Below are positions 12,741 to 25,129 of a stretch of 64,000 nucleotides of DNA, piece by piece. Each line of letters begins with the position of its first letter. Position 1 is the stretch's first letter. Below the pieces are notes generated by a model. That model ran no database searches and was not told where the DNA came from. It saw only the letters and a list, made by a program, of their open reading frames with translations. A program made the position numbers and the translations under genes. Source of the stretch: Calendula officinalis. Taxonomy: Eukaryota; Streptophyta; Magnoliopsida; Asterales; Asteraceae. Location: positions 7,026,001 to 7,090,000 of the forward strand of contig OY970832.1 in NCBI GenBank assembly GCA_963853835.1. Direction: 5' to 3'.

Positions 12741-14964
12741 TTTTACACCTATATCCATAATAATATCACGTGGGCTTTGAAGTATAACGTAGAAATCCAG
12801 AACTCCAAAAATTCTTCCACTTATATATTGGGCCTCTGTTTCTTATTGGGCATTAAAATCGTCGGATTCAAAAGTTTATATTTTATGTTTTTATACATGA
12901 AAATATATTTTTATCATTTGAAACTCACATAACTTCTTTTTATATATATATATTAATTTTTTATTTTTCTTATAAAAAAACACAATGTGATAATCAAATG
13001 TGATTGTATACTTAATCACATTTAGGGATGCAATGGATCGAATGATATGATATTCAAATCCATATTCATATCCATTTAGATTTAGATCGCCCATATTAAT
13101 ATCTATATCCATTTAAAATTATTTTATCCATCCATATGCATATCCATCGAAGTAGGTGTGTAAATGGGCATCTGTTGGATGTAAAAAAAAAAACTTTATT
13201 TCCTAAAGTAAATACGATACTTTTATATATAATTTATGATTTTGTATATGTACATAGTTTCTTCTAAAGGATGATATAGATAAAACTATCTATATCCATG
13301 TAAAATTATTTCATCCATGCATTATGCATATCATATAAGTCATGTAAAAATAATATCCGAGACACATAAGCAGGTCATTACTTTTTCTATTTTTTTTTCC
13401 ATTCGTAAATTTGTATTAAATTCAGAGTTAAATAAATTCATCCAAGTTTCGTGAAAAATTAAAACAAGCGTCTAGAAATGTACTTGTTCTCACAGCTCAT
13501 TTGTAGGACATCTTAGAACATTTCTAATAATTCATATTTCTATTTCTTGTCTTTTTCAACCATAATAAATATGGCCCCATCATTTTATATTGTTTTATAA
13601 ATTTTAATAATGATAGATCTTGTAAATATCATACATATCGTAAGTATCCGAAATAAAAAATAATAATAAAATGAAGAAAAAGTATGCTTGTGATATTAAG
13701 ATCGGTGTATGTTATATACGTACAAGAATGTATTTGCTTGACCTAAATAAGTTTTTAGTGTTGGAAAATTCGATGTAAAATGAAATTTTTGAGTAAATTT
13801 GAACACACATAATTATATTGATTATAAATTATTAAAATGGCAAGTCAATGACATCTATATAATTAAACTACTTATATTATAGATACGAAGTAAAATAACT
13901 ATCTATGATTTTGTGTGAATACAATACTAATTTGTTACGTAGATATTTCAAAACTTTTTGTATGTTTGTTCATTTCACTAGAAAGATTATTCAACTAAAG
14001 TTACTCTTAGATTGTCCGGTATGGGTTTGAATACCATAGCGTGGAGCTTGGATGACACACCTTCCACGTTGTGGAGGCAACATAAACATCATCCTTTCAT
14101 ATCCCACAACATGGGAGTTTTCGTGGGAGGAGGTCCACTCCTTTGGTGGGGCCCTTTTAGCTTTTCACATGTTGGTGGGTGTAATGGCGTGATGTGTTTA
14201 CTTATACAATATTTAATGTGGCAAAAAATTTGATATACCTAATAATATTCATAACCACCGGTCTTGTCGAAAAAAAACGAATTTATGATGTAAATAACTA
14301 AATGTAGAACAGTTCCATTCACACGTACAAGTTATTTAAACGGTGGATAAAAGCAGTGGTCACACGGTGATCGAAGCATAAAGATAATCACTAGCTAGGT
14401 ATATAAATTTAGTTGTAGATTAATAAGAAATCAATAATACTTTCTTCCAACCGTTCGCTATTAATTCTTTCTTCAGTCTCATAACATTTCCAATTCTTCA
14501 TTGACAAACTAGTTGATGAAACATCTCTGCCAACCATATTTTTTCGTTTCTTTTTTAGTTTTGTCATATCAATGTTACGTCGCTAATTTTAATTAAATCC
14601 AAAACTTAATATATTAAAATTTATTAAAGAAAATAAAAGAGAAAATATTGTTCTTAATATTACTACGAGCAGTGTAAAAAAGAAAGATTAAAAAATAAAA
14701 CTTAAAACTAAAGTTTAAAATGTTAAAACTGATTTTCTTTAAATAAAATCAGCCTCCCACTATCCGACCTTCCTTCTCTGCTCCCCTTCCCTTCCCTTTC
14801 TTTTTTCTTCCTTCCTATTTGGTTATTCGACGAACTTTATCAACAAAGGCCACCGATCATGAACACGTGCCAATGATGTCGGTGGGCCGACGAAACCGAC
14901 GAGTCAAGAAAGTAAAATAATGAAAACCCGGTAAAGATAATTATATTATTGATAAATATTTATA
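12741..14964. other. AT-rich intergenic DNA with an ATCCAT-rich patch
   Basis: The segment 13020-13160 is rich in ATCCATAT/ATATCCATT words and starts with TTAGGGATGCAATGG. The segment 14000-14230 contains GTGGGAGGAGG/CCACAAC words with a short chance open frame. No gene was recognised. Confidence 0.45.
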
Positions 14965-15171
14965 AGGGTTTTTCTAACATATGTTCCCTAGGCATATGTT
15001 AAGGTACATTAACTAACTCCAACTTTCCATTAAAATAAAAAGATGCATTTAATAAATCACTTGAAAATTTAAATTTTAAACTTCATTAATGTATATTGAG
15101 ACTTGATTATGAAACTTTTAGTGAATTAATGTATCTTAACATGTGCCTAGGGAGCACATATTAAAAAAATC
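14965..15171. mobile_element. MITE with 9-bp target duplication, second copy
   Basis: A 207-bp element with ~50-bp inverted ends sharing a CCCTAGGCAYATGTTAAGRT core. It is flanked by a perfect 9-bp repeat, ATATTTATA, at 14956-14964 and 15172-15180. Same family as 1488-1691: length, duplication size and the CTAACATRTG / GGGCAYATG end motifs agree. Confidence 0.78.
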
Positions 15172-15796
15172 ATATTTATAAAATATAAAACACTTAATAA
15201 ACCATACTGGACTTTAAGTCCGTTTATACCGATTGACTTGAATCATATAATTATAAACATAAACTATGAGAAATTATAGTTGACACGGGCCTAATGAACT
15301 AGAAAACAAATATGTTTTCCGATTAATATGGGATGTACGTAGCTCAAAGCCTCAAACGGCCCCCCATATTTATTCCCTACACTCGTATTTTATTATAGAA
15401 ACGACGTACTTTTCGTAAATTAACAATTTCTGCTCCAATTTTGTTTTTGTTTTTAGTTTTGCTATTCTTCTTTTTTCCAGTTTACAGTTTAGTTATAAGT
15501 TCGATGTAAGGAAGTGTGTTGAGAATTTATTATACACTGGCCACACTGAAGCAAATATGCTGGCTATAATTGAAATAGATTCTTGAAGTTGTGACAACGC
15601 ATTAATTCTTTCATCTATAAAATGTGTTTGTAAGTTTGACTAGAAACATTAAATTGCATTCGACATACATATGCCATTTGTACTCTACTTGTTTGTTATG
15701 CGCAACGAGCATATCTTCTATAAATTATTGAAGAAAAATATAAATGAGTATAATATTGTACGTTAATTTGATTAATTATGGACGTAAATAAGAACC
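15172..15796. other. Intergenic, nothing recognised
   Basis: AT-rich sequence without a coding frame or identifiable repeat. Confidence 0.4.
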
Positions 15797-15965
15797 ATCT
15801 GGTGATAACCTAGTGGTTATAGCTCACGAATGACTTCCTAGAAGTTACGAGTTCGATCTTTCACAAGATAAGCATTAACCACATGGCAAGTTTAACTAAC
15901 ATTAACCAAATGTGACCTTATGACATTTATATGTTATTACTTTTATTTTGGTTTATATGTTACTT
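15797..15965 (+). mobile_element. tRNA-related SINE
   Basis: The 5' part resembles a tRNA gene: an A-box-like TAACCTAGTGGTTAT at ~15816 and a B-box-like GAGTTCGATCTTTC at ~15849, spaced as in a pol III promoter. The 3' part is unrelated and ends in a T-rich tail (ACTTTTATTTTGG). No clear target duplication was seen, so the ends are approximate. It is not a functional tRNA, since no cloverleaf or anticodon stem can be built. Confidence 0.55.
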
Positions 15966-17040
15966 TTATTTTCATTTACCAATTAATATGTTATATGAAT
16001 AAAAAGAAGAGTAAAATGACCATTTTGATCATTTAGTATAGCGAGTTGGAAGCATGATCAAACAACATGATTTTGGCACAAGCAAATTTAGTCAGAACCC
16101 AAACTTTGCCATACCAGTCAAAACTAACTTAGTTATTAATTATCAATTGAACTAATTCAAGTTTGAGTTTAAACTTGAAAACCTGATAAATTAACCTCAA
16201 CTCATATGTTGTCTAGTCTTAATCACCAAAGTTGCCAAAAAAGGTCTTACCTTTGTGACTTTTCATTACCCATTAAACTATTAAATTGTCCTTTATAACC
16301 ATAAAAGTTTTACCGTATTTTTGAAGATCTTTCACATATATATTTATAAAATTCTACCACTGGTACAAATAATGGTGCGAGTCTATGCGCATTTAAACCG
16401 GCCACTCTTATCAAAGTTGGTGAAAAGGAAGATCCGTTGCAGGACCCGTCTTGTGCTTTCATCCATCTGTTTATTTGCTTTAAAAGGTGTCTAGGTCTTT
16501 TTTTTTTCAATAATTTTCGAATTGCTGTAAAAAATATAGGTACAATGAAGAATTTCCTTTTATTTATGTGGCTTTTATGGTTAGTTTTTCTTAAACCGCT
16601 CCTAATTGTGACACCAAGTGACATTTCAGTTTTTTGTCAAATATGCACCACATCAGCTGATACTACAACTGACACTCGACTGATACACGCACGTCGTACA
16701 ATATATTTTCACTAAATAGGTATACATAAAATACACACACACAAAATACTCATACTCATAACATTACCCACAAATCAAGTCAATAATCACATCGTCTAAT
16801 CGAATCATTTTAACTGACATAAAACTAAAGGGACATTGTGCCAATGGTTTTCTCAAACCGATGCCAACCGAAACAACGGTTAACACCAGTCTTTTGTTAT
16901 AATAATGCTTAAATAATACTTGTGTATTGATAGAGATAATTATCCATCCGACATTGTGACTAGACGGAGATCTCAAAGTTTATCTTCGAGTGCAAAGAAG
17001 TCTTTTATTCAATAGTTTAGTTACGTTATGTTTTTATAAA
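15966..17040. other. Intergenic, nothing recognised
   Basis: Two overlapping opposite-strand open frames at 16310-16715 show no family motif, no start context and no neighbouring exons. They are treated as chance. Confidence 0.4.
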
Positions 17041-17044
17041 CTAG

Positions 17045-17178
17045 TGTTTTTTTAACAGCTAACACACACTCCTTGATTCTACACATATTAGTCCACGCCC
17101 AGACTTGAACCTATAAACATATAAGACACCATAAACACCGGATATAACTATATACCATTTGGGCTAAAAACTAATGAT
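17045..17178 (-). mobile_element. Probable tRNA-related SINE
   Basis: On the minus strand an A-box-like TAGCCCAAATGGTAT is followed ~50 bases later by a B-box-like GGTTCAAGTCTGGG, and then by an A-rich end (GTTAAAAAAACAC). This fits a pol III-derived SINE. Target duplications were not identified. Confidence 0.45.
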
Positions 17179-17283
17179 ATAGTTAGGTTTTATCGTTGCG
17201 TTAACTAGACATAAATTTAGTTTTCACCGTCATGATTGTATGTAGTAATGTCAAGAAAACCAAATACTACCTACCAGTACCCA

Positions 17284-19560
17284 TGTAACACCTCAATTTT
17301 TAAAACACATTTTAAATCATATTTTAAATAAAAATATTACAAATTCATTATTCCCAAAATACGGTTTAACAAAAACCTTAAAAACATTTATCAGAGTATT
17401 AAAACCGGTGTTACATTATAATATCATAACCATAGGATAAACGGGATCTACCTACGAGCTCCCGAGCTAATCAACACTAGGCCACTTCTATCGCGACCCT
17501 CTAATCCATCAATCTCGAACCTGAGTACATAGCCAAAAACAAAGTAGTACGTGAGACAAAAATAGTCTCGTGAGATACATGGGTTTTCGACCCATTCTCA
17601 AAAATAATAAAAGTCCTTACTATTCAATTCTTTTCTTTATTTACTTATTAATTATCAACTTATTATCTTATCGTTATTCATACTTACTAGTAAGCTAACC
17701 GTAAGCTTACCCATCACATAATCACATATATGTAAGCTATCCTTAAGCTTACCCCTTTTATCACATACGCCCCGGATCATTCCGAAGCAAACTCCCCCGA
17801 TGTGGGTTATCATTAAGATCACATGGTAATTGAGGTTCTCCCAAACTTACCAAGATCACCAAATCCCCCGTCTCGCGGATTATCGTAATCCCCCGTTTTA
17901 TCGGGTTATCATAATCCCCCTATTGTCGGGTTATCGTTCTCATAGATATACTACCCTTGCGCAGAGAGGTACCGCCCCAAGTAGTAATCTCACTCCCCCA
18001 TAAATGGGTTATCGTTATCCGGATACTTTTATTACACACATTGAATCATCAAATATGGGTCTATGCCCCACCAATTCATAATCAAACACAAATTAGAATA
18101 CATCTATTCTAATTATCATATTATTCTCTTTTCTTATTCAATTTCAATATTGACTTTACCAAGTCCTTTATTAAATAAAACCTATTTATCATTTATAAAC
18201 ATTATATCACTTTAACTTCTCTTTGACTAGAATGCATATTTATTACTAGTCACTTCTTATCTATTCTCTTAACAATTCAATCACTACCTTTATTAGTATA
18301 ATATACTAATCAATTCTTGATACTTGAGAATCATTGCTATTAGCTTTATTAATACATATCATTAATAAATCAACTACCATACTTTCTTAATCGTTACTCT
18401 TAATCAAACATCATATTAATGAAGAGTTACTAATTACTTTTCATTTTCATAATCTGTTCCAAAATCATTAGTTATTTAGACATATTCAAATAGTCTATTA
18501 CTTGCATTTTCTTATCTTTTCAATCGTATCTTTATTAAAAAACATCTTTTAATAAAGACTCATAAAACATCATAGTTGTCAAAATCATTTGCTATGTACT
18601 CAGTAAAAGTCTCATGTACTCACCTTAGCCAAGCTAACTCCAATTTGTGTCCATTGACACGAATCCTTGCTTTCCAACTTGTGAAATGTCACCAAACTTT
18701 AGGTCTTCTTGACCTACCATTAATATCATCACAATAACTAGTTATAATCCATAACTAATCACTAATCAATCCATATCTACAACCCTAACCACCAAGTTCA
18801 TCCAACTTGGTGAAATCTCAAACCCTAGTTCAAGATTTCCATCAATAAACCGAAATCCAACTTGTACACATCGATTCCAAGCTTACAATGAGTATTCTAC
18901 ACCCATGTTCAGTCATCTTCCCCAAAGATGACATGGTTGGTTCCCCAAACCACCATTTTTACCCATACAAAGCTCACAATCAAAGTAGATAAGCAAGACA
19001 ATCAAGAATACTTACCCTTGATGTTTCAATCCTTCAAGATGGTGAAGATCTGAGCTCTTGAGCTCCAAAATCGACCAAGAACACTTCCAAATCGGCTGCA
19101 CTATGTGTGGAGTTGAATGAGAAATGAAACCCTAGCTCACACACAAGTTTATATATTCCAGACCAAATTCGCGCCGAGCTCGCGCCGAGCTCGCGCCGCG
19201 AAGTGACGCGGGTTTGCCACTTAGAAGCCGATCTTTTCCAGCTTTCGCGCCCCGTTCGCGCCGAGTTCGCGCCGCGAACCAAACGCGACCCCAAACGCGA
19301 CCCTCTCGCGTTTCGTCTCTGGAGTTGCTGTTTGAACTCGCGCCTGCCTCGCGCCTTCCTCGCGCCGCGAGGGCTGCCTGGGTCAGTTTTTTTGCCTTTT
19401 AAACTTGTTTCCATCCAAGTCTTGACCCGTACTTGGTTACCCCAAGGCCCAAACATCCAAACACTCGATAAAACACAACGGAGACTCGATTAAATATTTT
19501 CCCACCTTTATTCCTCAATATTTCCATTTAATATATTAACCGAAAATTCCGGTCGTTACA
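17284..19560 (-). repeat. Left LTR (3' LTR of the LARD-like element)
   Basis: 2277 bp, starting TGTAACACCTC and ending GGTCGTTACA on the plus strand. It is nearly identical to 22864-25129. It is longer by one extra copy of an 11-bp unit, GAGCTCGCGCC, near 19175. Open frames at 19034-19493 in both strands lie wholly in the GC-rich patch and are repeated in the other LTR. They are unlikely to be genes. Confidence 0.95.
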
Positions 19561-19580
19561 ACTATCCATCCCTTAAAAAG
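19561..19580 (-). other. Polypurine tract of the LARD-like element
   Basis: On the minus strand TTTTTAAGGGATGGATAGT directly precedes the 3' LTR, the expected place for the plus-strand DNA primer. Confidence 0.7.
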
Positions 19581-21872
19581 GATTCCGTCCTCGGAATCAG
19601 CTCAAGGATTTCCAATCCTCATTCCACTTCCAAATTATGGTCCAACGATACTTATGCATTTAAATGCCCACTTGACTCCGTTATACCCAAACGGGTCAAA
19701 AACCCAATCTTGAGTCCCTAATACCCGAACGGGTCAAAATTTCACAACTTGACCTTAACATTTACAATCATTTTACCAATTCTTTTATCTACATTGGGAC
19801 GATATAACCCAATCATTACTAATAGCCAATTGACCAAAACGATAGTCAATGCCTAGCTTTGACCAAATTGTCAACATTGCCAAATCCTTGACTTAAGCAC
19901 AAAGTCAACCATATCTTGATAATTTCTTTATCCACTGGTGGTTCCATTAACCATCAATTCCTTTACAATCGACCTTACATTCATGGTCCAACAACAATCA
20001 TACTCGATCCTCAATTTCAACTCGAAATACCCAACGGTCAAAGTCGTACCCCTTGACTACCATTATTTCCATCAATCCATTTAACCACTATCATACACAT
20101 GTAGATGATATAGTATGCCCTTATCCTTGATTAACCATTTTAAACGAAAGTCAAAACCCAATTTTGACTAAAGTCAACATTCCACTAGTTGACCAACCTT
20201 GACTTACGAATAAAGTCAACTTACCTTGCTAAATTCCACATATTCTTTATTACCAAGGCATCGCTTCCCAAGCTTTTCATTTCCGATTTCAATATCTAAA
20301 TTTCCTTTCTCAATTGTTCCCTTTTCCCTCGATTTCGATTCCCACAATCGATTAACAATTTTCATTTAAAACAATACCAAATTTTTATCACTTTTAAACT
20401 TTCATTCAATTACTTATACCATTTATAATCTCCTTCCACCATCCTTATATCATACTTGTAATTCCCGATTACCGGCTCTAGAGCCTCAGTCATATCCAAT
20501 TGTGGCCTAATCACCCATTATACCTCTTTCACCACTCATTGGTTACTAACAAACTTTGCTTCCTAAAAGCATTCATTTTTCATAAACCATGAACTTGCAG
20601 GCATCTCCTACACCTACTTATACTTAAACACTACCCGTGTTTTCAACCCAAGTTCTCATTTGCCATACAATCATATCAATAACTAACCATACGGTTCTAC
20701 ATACGTCAGGTACAAACATCATATCCCTTATACAACAAATTATACTTTAACTATCACACCGAGATGATCGGAAAGCCTCCAATCCATCAAGGTCCAAACT
20801 GTCACAATGATCGGAAAGCCTCCAATCCAATGTGACTCATACAATACCATTCTATCTTGCATACAATTCATATATGCATCATTCATTTAGCATCGTGCTA
20901 ACATTCTCTTTCATAACTAATCACATTCTCTATTCGAATTACATTTTCCCATACTTCACATAACATTACTTTCTAAAGTCATATTCTTTTCATAGACAAT
21001 TACTCCCACTTATACCTTTATACCACACGGTATACACATAATCATTTCTAGTGCTTTCCACCAATCTACTCACTTATCCATCGTCTTTAGTCGATTCACT
21101 TTCTCATTATTAAATTTCCCAATCTTTCTTTCAACACCTAGGTAACCACCATTTTATTCCATTATCCATATTTTACCGAACCACCCGGTCAACTCAAGTC
21201 AACCAATTGACTTCGATCCACAACCAACCATAAGCTATCACACTTTTTCTAATGTCCTTTTTCCAATAATTAATTATTACCCTTGACTTAGCATACCATT
21301 TCTATGACACTTTATCAATAATTATCCTTTTGACCTTAGCATCAAATCCATCATCCATGATACAAACTTTGTCATGACTAATTGTCAACTTTTACTCAAC
21401 CATTTTTTTTTTATTAAATTTTGTCATTCCCGATGCTTATCCTTTCCAACATACTTTCTGTTTACGAGTTTTGAAACTTCACTATATTTTTCATCATTCT
21501 TTTCTTTACTATTATCATAAGCTAATACCACATCACTTATCCTTATTCCCGTCAAGTGCTACAATTTTACCATTTTTGAACTTTTCTCTTCTATGGTTTC
21601 CCATCCATATATACTATCCTCACTAAGTCTTAGTACTTCTACGTACTATCATTCTTTCATTGAAATCATTTACTATTTCCACGGTAATATGTCTTTTAAT
21701 ATCCTAATTATCCGCGACATACCAATCGCCAACTCACCCATACTTATACATGCCATTTCGCCTTAGCACCAAATCGTGCGACAATTCACCAATAAAACAC
21801 GAACCTCATACCTTAGATTTTATAACTGAGGAAAACTTACCACACTTTTGAACCTTTCACATCAACATGATT
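19581..21872 (-). other. Non-coding interior of the LARD-like element
   Basis: No conserved protease, reverse transcriptase, RNase H or integrase motif was found in any frame. The sequence is pyrimidine-rich on the plus strand. It includes two copies of GATCGGAAAGCCTCCAATCC at ~20766 and ~20812. Confidence 0.6.
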
Positions 21873-22480
21873 TCACGAACTTTGAACGAGATTCTCTTTC
21901 TTTGTTAACTCTAAGCTACCATCGAACTTCCTCTTTCCTCCAATTAATGACGATTTAATGACCCTTCGTTGAACTACATTCTCCACATCTCCAACATTAA
22001 ATTCTCTTAGAAATTTTCCAAGTACTCTCTCGGGGCAAAACTTCCCTATCAATCTACTCGCGAACTCCTTCCACGACATCTGGTACCATATACGCTTTCC
22101 AAACTTTCACACCACATTCTTCCACTATGACGTCTTGCTTCAACAACTGGGATGCAAGAGTCATCATAACATTCTTCATCCTCTTAATACATTCTAACAC
22201 TTGCTAAATTTCGCGAATATGCCGAATCAGGACCTCTGGTTCAGTACTTCCCAAATATGCATCCAGTTTACGCGCCATCAATGTCTTGAACGAACTTCAT
22301 TCCTTTTCTTCCGATTCAGAATCACTACCCTCCTTTGTCGAGGACTTCTCAGCATCGGCTGGTTATCTGAAGACTTACTCTTCATACCTGAGTCGGAATC
22401 AACCTGCGTATCCTCATTCATCCGGTCATACGCAATCTGGCTCACATCCTCGTTTACTATTTCTCTTATTTAATTAAACA
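21873..22480 (-). pseudogene. Decayed Ty3/gypsy gag fragment
   Basis: On the minus strand an acidic stretch (TKEGSDSESEEKE) is followed by KTLMARKLDAYLGS, a stop, KRMKNVMMTLASQ and, in another frame, SWKEFASRLIGKFCPERVL. The last piece resembles the W-F-F-CP-core of plant Ty3/gypsy Gag proteins, which build the virus-like particle around the element RNA. Stops and frame changes break it into at least three pieces. The 68-codon open frame at 21873-22079 is the longest. No zinc knuckle is seen. The match is by motif style only. Confidence 0.5.
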
Positions 22481-22848
22481 GATCCCGAATGATTCCCAAA
22501 TTACCGGGTTGGTTTACATATAAACCGGAACCCTATTCATCAACCCCATGAGTTGTCAGAACTCAACTAAAAATTCTCTTCCTAACCTAGTGGAGCTTGT
22601 CCACTTTTCACTCTTATCCTTTTACTTATATCATTACTTCCACCATTTCCAATTTCCAACGATCGACTCCACAGTCGAATACAATACTTGAATATCAAAC
22701 ATGACATTTCTCTTAGGGTTCGACCCTATCATACTCGCACTTTTACGGTCTCAATAGACTCATCATGGACATCCTATGGAACATATGGTCCTACTTAGCA
22801 TAGCTTAAGACTAGGGAGGTCAAACCTACCTAATTCACTTAAACTATA

Positions 22849-22860
22849 GCTCTGATACCA
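22849..22860 (-). other. Primer binding site, initiator Met tRNA (LARD-like element)
   Basis: Plus strand GCTCTGATACCA; the complement TGGTATCAGAGC matches the 3' end of plant initiator Met tRNA. It lies 3 bases from the LTR and fixes the element's minus-strand orientation. Confidence 0.92.
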
Positions 22861-22863
22861 AGT

Positions 22864-25129
22864 TGTAACACCTCAATTTTTAAAACACATTTTAAATCAT
22901 ATTTTAAATAAAAATATTACAAATTCATTATTCCCAAAATACGGTTTAACAAAAACCTTAAAAACATTTATCAGAGTATTAAAACCGGTGTTACATTATA
23001 ATATCATAACCATAGGATAAACGGGATCTACCTACGAGCTCCCGAGCTAATCAACACTAGGCCACTTCTATCGCGACCCTCTAATCCATCAATCTCGAAC
23101 CTGAGTACATAGCCAAAAACAAAGTAGTACGTGAGACAAAAATAATCTCGTGAGATACATGGGTTTTCGACCCATTCTCAAAAATAATAAAAGTCCTTAC
23201 TATTCAATTCTTTTCTTTATTTACTTATTAATTATCAACTTATTATCTTATCGTTATTCATACTTACTAGTAAGCTAACCGTAAGCTTACCCATCACATA
23301 ATCACATATATGTAAGCTATCCTTAAGCTTACCCCTTTTATCACATACGCCCCGGATCATTCCGAAGCAAACTCCCCCGATGTGGGTTATCATTAAGATC
23401 ACATGGTAATTGGGGTTCTCCCAAACTTACCAAGATCACCAAATCCCCCGTCTCGCGGGTTATCGTAATCCCCCGTTTTATCGGGTTATCATAATCCCCC
23501 TATTGTCGGGTTATCGTTCTCATAGATATACTACCCTTGCGCAGGGAGGTACCGCCCCAAGTAGTAATCTCACTCCCCCATAAATGGGTTATCGTTATCC
23601 GGATACTTTTATTACACACATTGAATCATCAAATATGGGTCTATGCCCCACCAATTCATAATCAAACACAAATTAGAATACATCTATTCTAATTATCATA
23701 TTATTCTCTTTTCTTATTCAATTTCAATATTGACTTTGCCAAGTCCTTTATTAAATAAAACCTATTTATCATTTATAAACATTATATCACTTTAACTTCT
23801 CTTTGACTAGAATGCATATTTATTACTAGTCACTTCTTATCTATTCTCTTAACAATTCAATCACTACCTTTATTAGTATAATATACTAATCAATTCTTGA
23901 TACTTGAGAATCATTGCTATTAGCTTTATTAATACATATCATTAATAAATCAACTATCATACTTTCTTAATCATTACTCTTAATCAAACATCATATTAAT
24001 GAAGAGTTACTAATTACTTTTCATTTTTATAATCTGTTCCAAAATCATTAGTTATTTAGACATATTCAAATAGTCTATTACTTGCATTTTCTTATCTTTT
24101 CAATCGTATCTTTATTAAAAAACATTTTTTAATAAAGACTCATAAAACATCATAGTTGTCAAAATCATTTGCTATGTACTCAGTAAAAGTCTCATGTACT
24201 CACCTTAGCCAAGCTAACTCCAATTTGTGTCCATTGACACGAATCCTTGCTTTCCAACTTGTGAAATGTCACCAAACTTTAGGTCTTCTTGACCTACCAT
24301 TAATATCATCACAATAACTAGTTATAATCCATAACTAATCACTAATCAATCCATATCTACAACCCTAACCACCAAGTTCATCCAACTTGGTGAAATCTCA
24401 AACCCTAGTTCAAGATTTCCATCAATAAACCGAAATCCAACTTGTACACATCGATTACAAGCTTACAATGAGTGTTCTACACCCATGTTCAGTCATCTTC
24501 CCCAAAGATGACATGGTTGGTTCCCCAAACCACCATTTTTACCCATACAAAGCTCACAATCAAAGTAGATAAGCAAGACAATCAAGAATACTTACCCTTG
24601 ATGTTTCAATCTTTCAAGATGGTGAAGATCTGAGCTCTTGAGCTCCAAAATCGACCAAGAACACTCCCAAATCGGCTGCACTATGTGTGGAGTTGAATGA
24701 GAAATGAAACCCTAGCTCACACACAAGTTTATATATTCCAGACCAAATTCGCGCCGAGCTCGCGCCGCGAAGTGACGCGGGTTTGCCACTTAGAAGCCGA
24801 TCTTTTCCAGCTTTCGCGCCCCGTTCGCGCCGAGTTCGCGCCGCGAACCAAACGCGACCCCAAACGCGACCCTCTCGCGTTTCGTCTCTGGAGTTGCTGT
24901 TTGAACTCGCGCCTACCTCGCGCCTTCCTCGCGCCGCGAGGGCTGCCTGGGTCAGTTTTTTTGCCTTTTAAACTTGTTTCCATCCAAGTCTTGACCCGTA
25001 CTTGGTTACCCCAAGGCCCAAACATCCAAACACTCGATAAAACACAACGGAGACTCGATTAAATATTTTCCCACCTTTATTCCTCAATATTTCCATTTAA
25101 TATATTAACCGAAAATTCCGGTCGTTACA
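22864..25129 (-). repeat. Right LTR (5' LTR of the LARD-like element)
   Basis: 2266 bp and near-identical to 17284-19560. As the 5' LTR it should drive transcription towards lower coordinates. Most differences between the two LTRs are C/T or G/A changes, as expected for methylated DNA. Confidence 0.95.
24728..24941 (-). promoter_or_regulatory. LTR promoter: TATA box with upstream CGCGCC cluster
   Basis: On the minus strand TATATAAA lies at 24728-24735 (19148-19155 in the other LTR). The ~210 bp upstream of it hold eight CGCGCC words (nine in the other LTR), several as TTCGCGCC. One, TTTCGCGCC at 24812-24820, matches the E2F consensus TTTSSCGC. Downstream the sequence becomes AT-normal. This is the likely pol II promoter; E2F control is an inference from the motif. 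Confidence 0.6.

Larger units (their letters stand above)
17284..25129 (-). mobile_element. Non-autonomous LTR retrotransposon (LARD-like, Ty3/gypsy-derived)
   Basis: A complete 7.85-kb element with LTRs of 2277 and 2266 bp (TG...CA), flanked by a perfect 5-bp duplication, ACCCA, at 17279-17283 and 25130-25134. The initiator-Met tRNA primer site, TGGTATCAGAGC on the minus strand, sits 3 bases inside the right LTR, so the element reads leftwards. A polypurine tract abuts the left LTR. The 3.3-kb interior has no intact gag or pol, only a decayed gag patch. Large LTRs plus a non-coding interior match the LARD class, which moves using enzymes from other elements. LTRs differ at roughly 15 positions plus one 11-bp indel, so the insertion is recent. 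Placement near Tekay/Del chromoviruses (TGTAACACC-type ends, gag style) is tentative. Confidence 0.9.

Noticed and set aside
15797..15965. tRNA gene
   Set aside because: A- and B-box-like motifs are present, but no acceptor, D, anticodon and T stems can be paired, so SINE fits better.
16310..16715. Overlapping open frames on opposite strands
   Set aside because: No recognisable domain, no neighbouring exons, and ordinary composition for chance frames.
19034..19493. Arg/Ser-rich open frames on both strands in the LTR (also at 24697-25062)
   Set aside because: They exist only because the CGCGCC-rich patch lacks stop codons; they are present in both LTRs and show no protein family motif.
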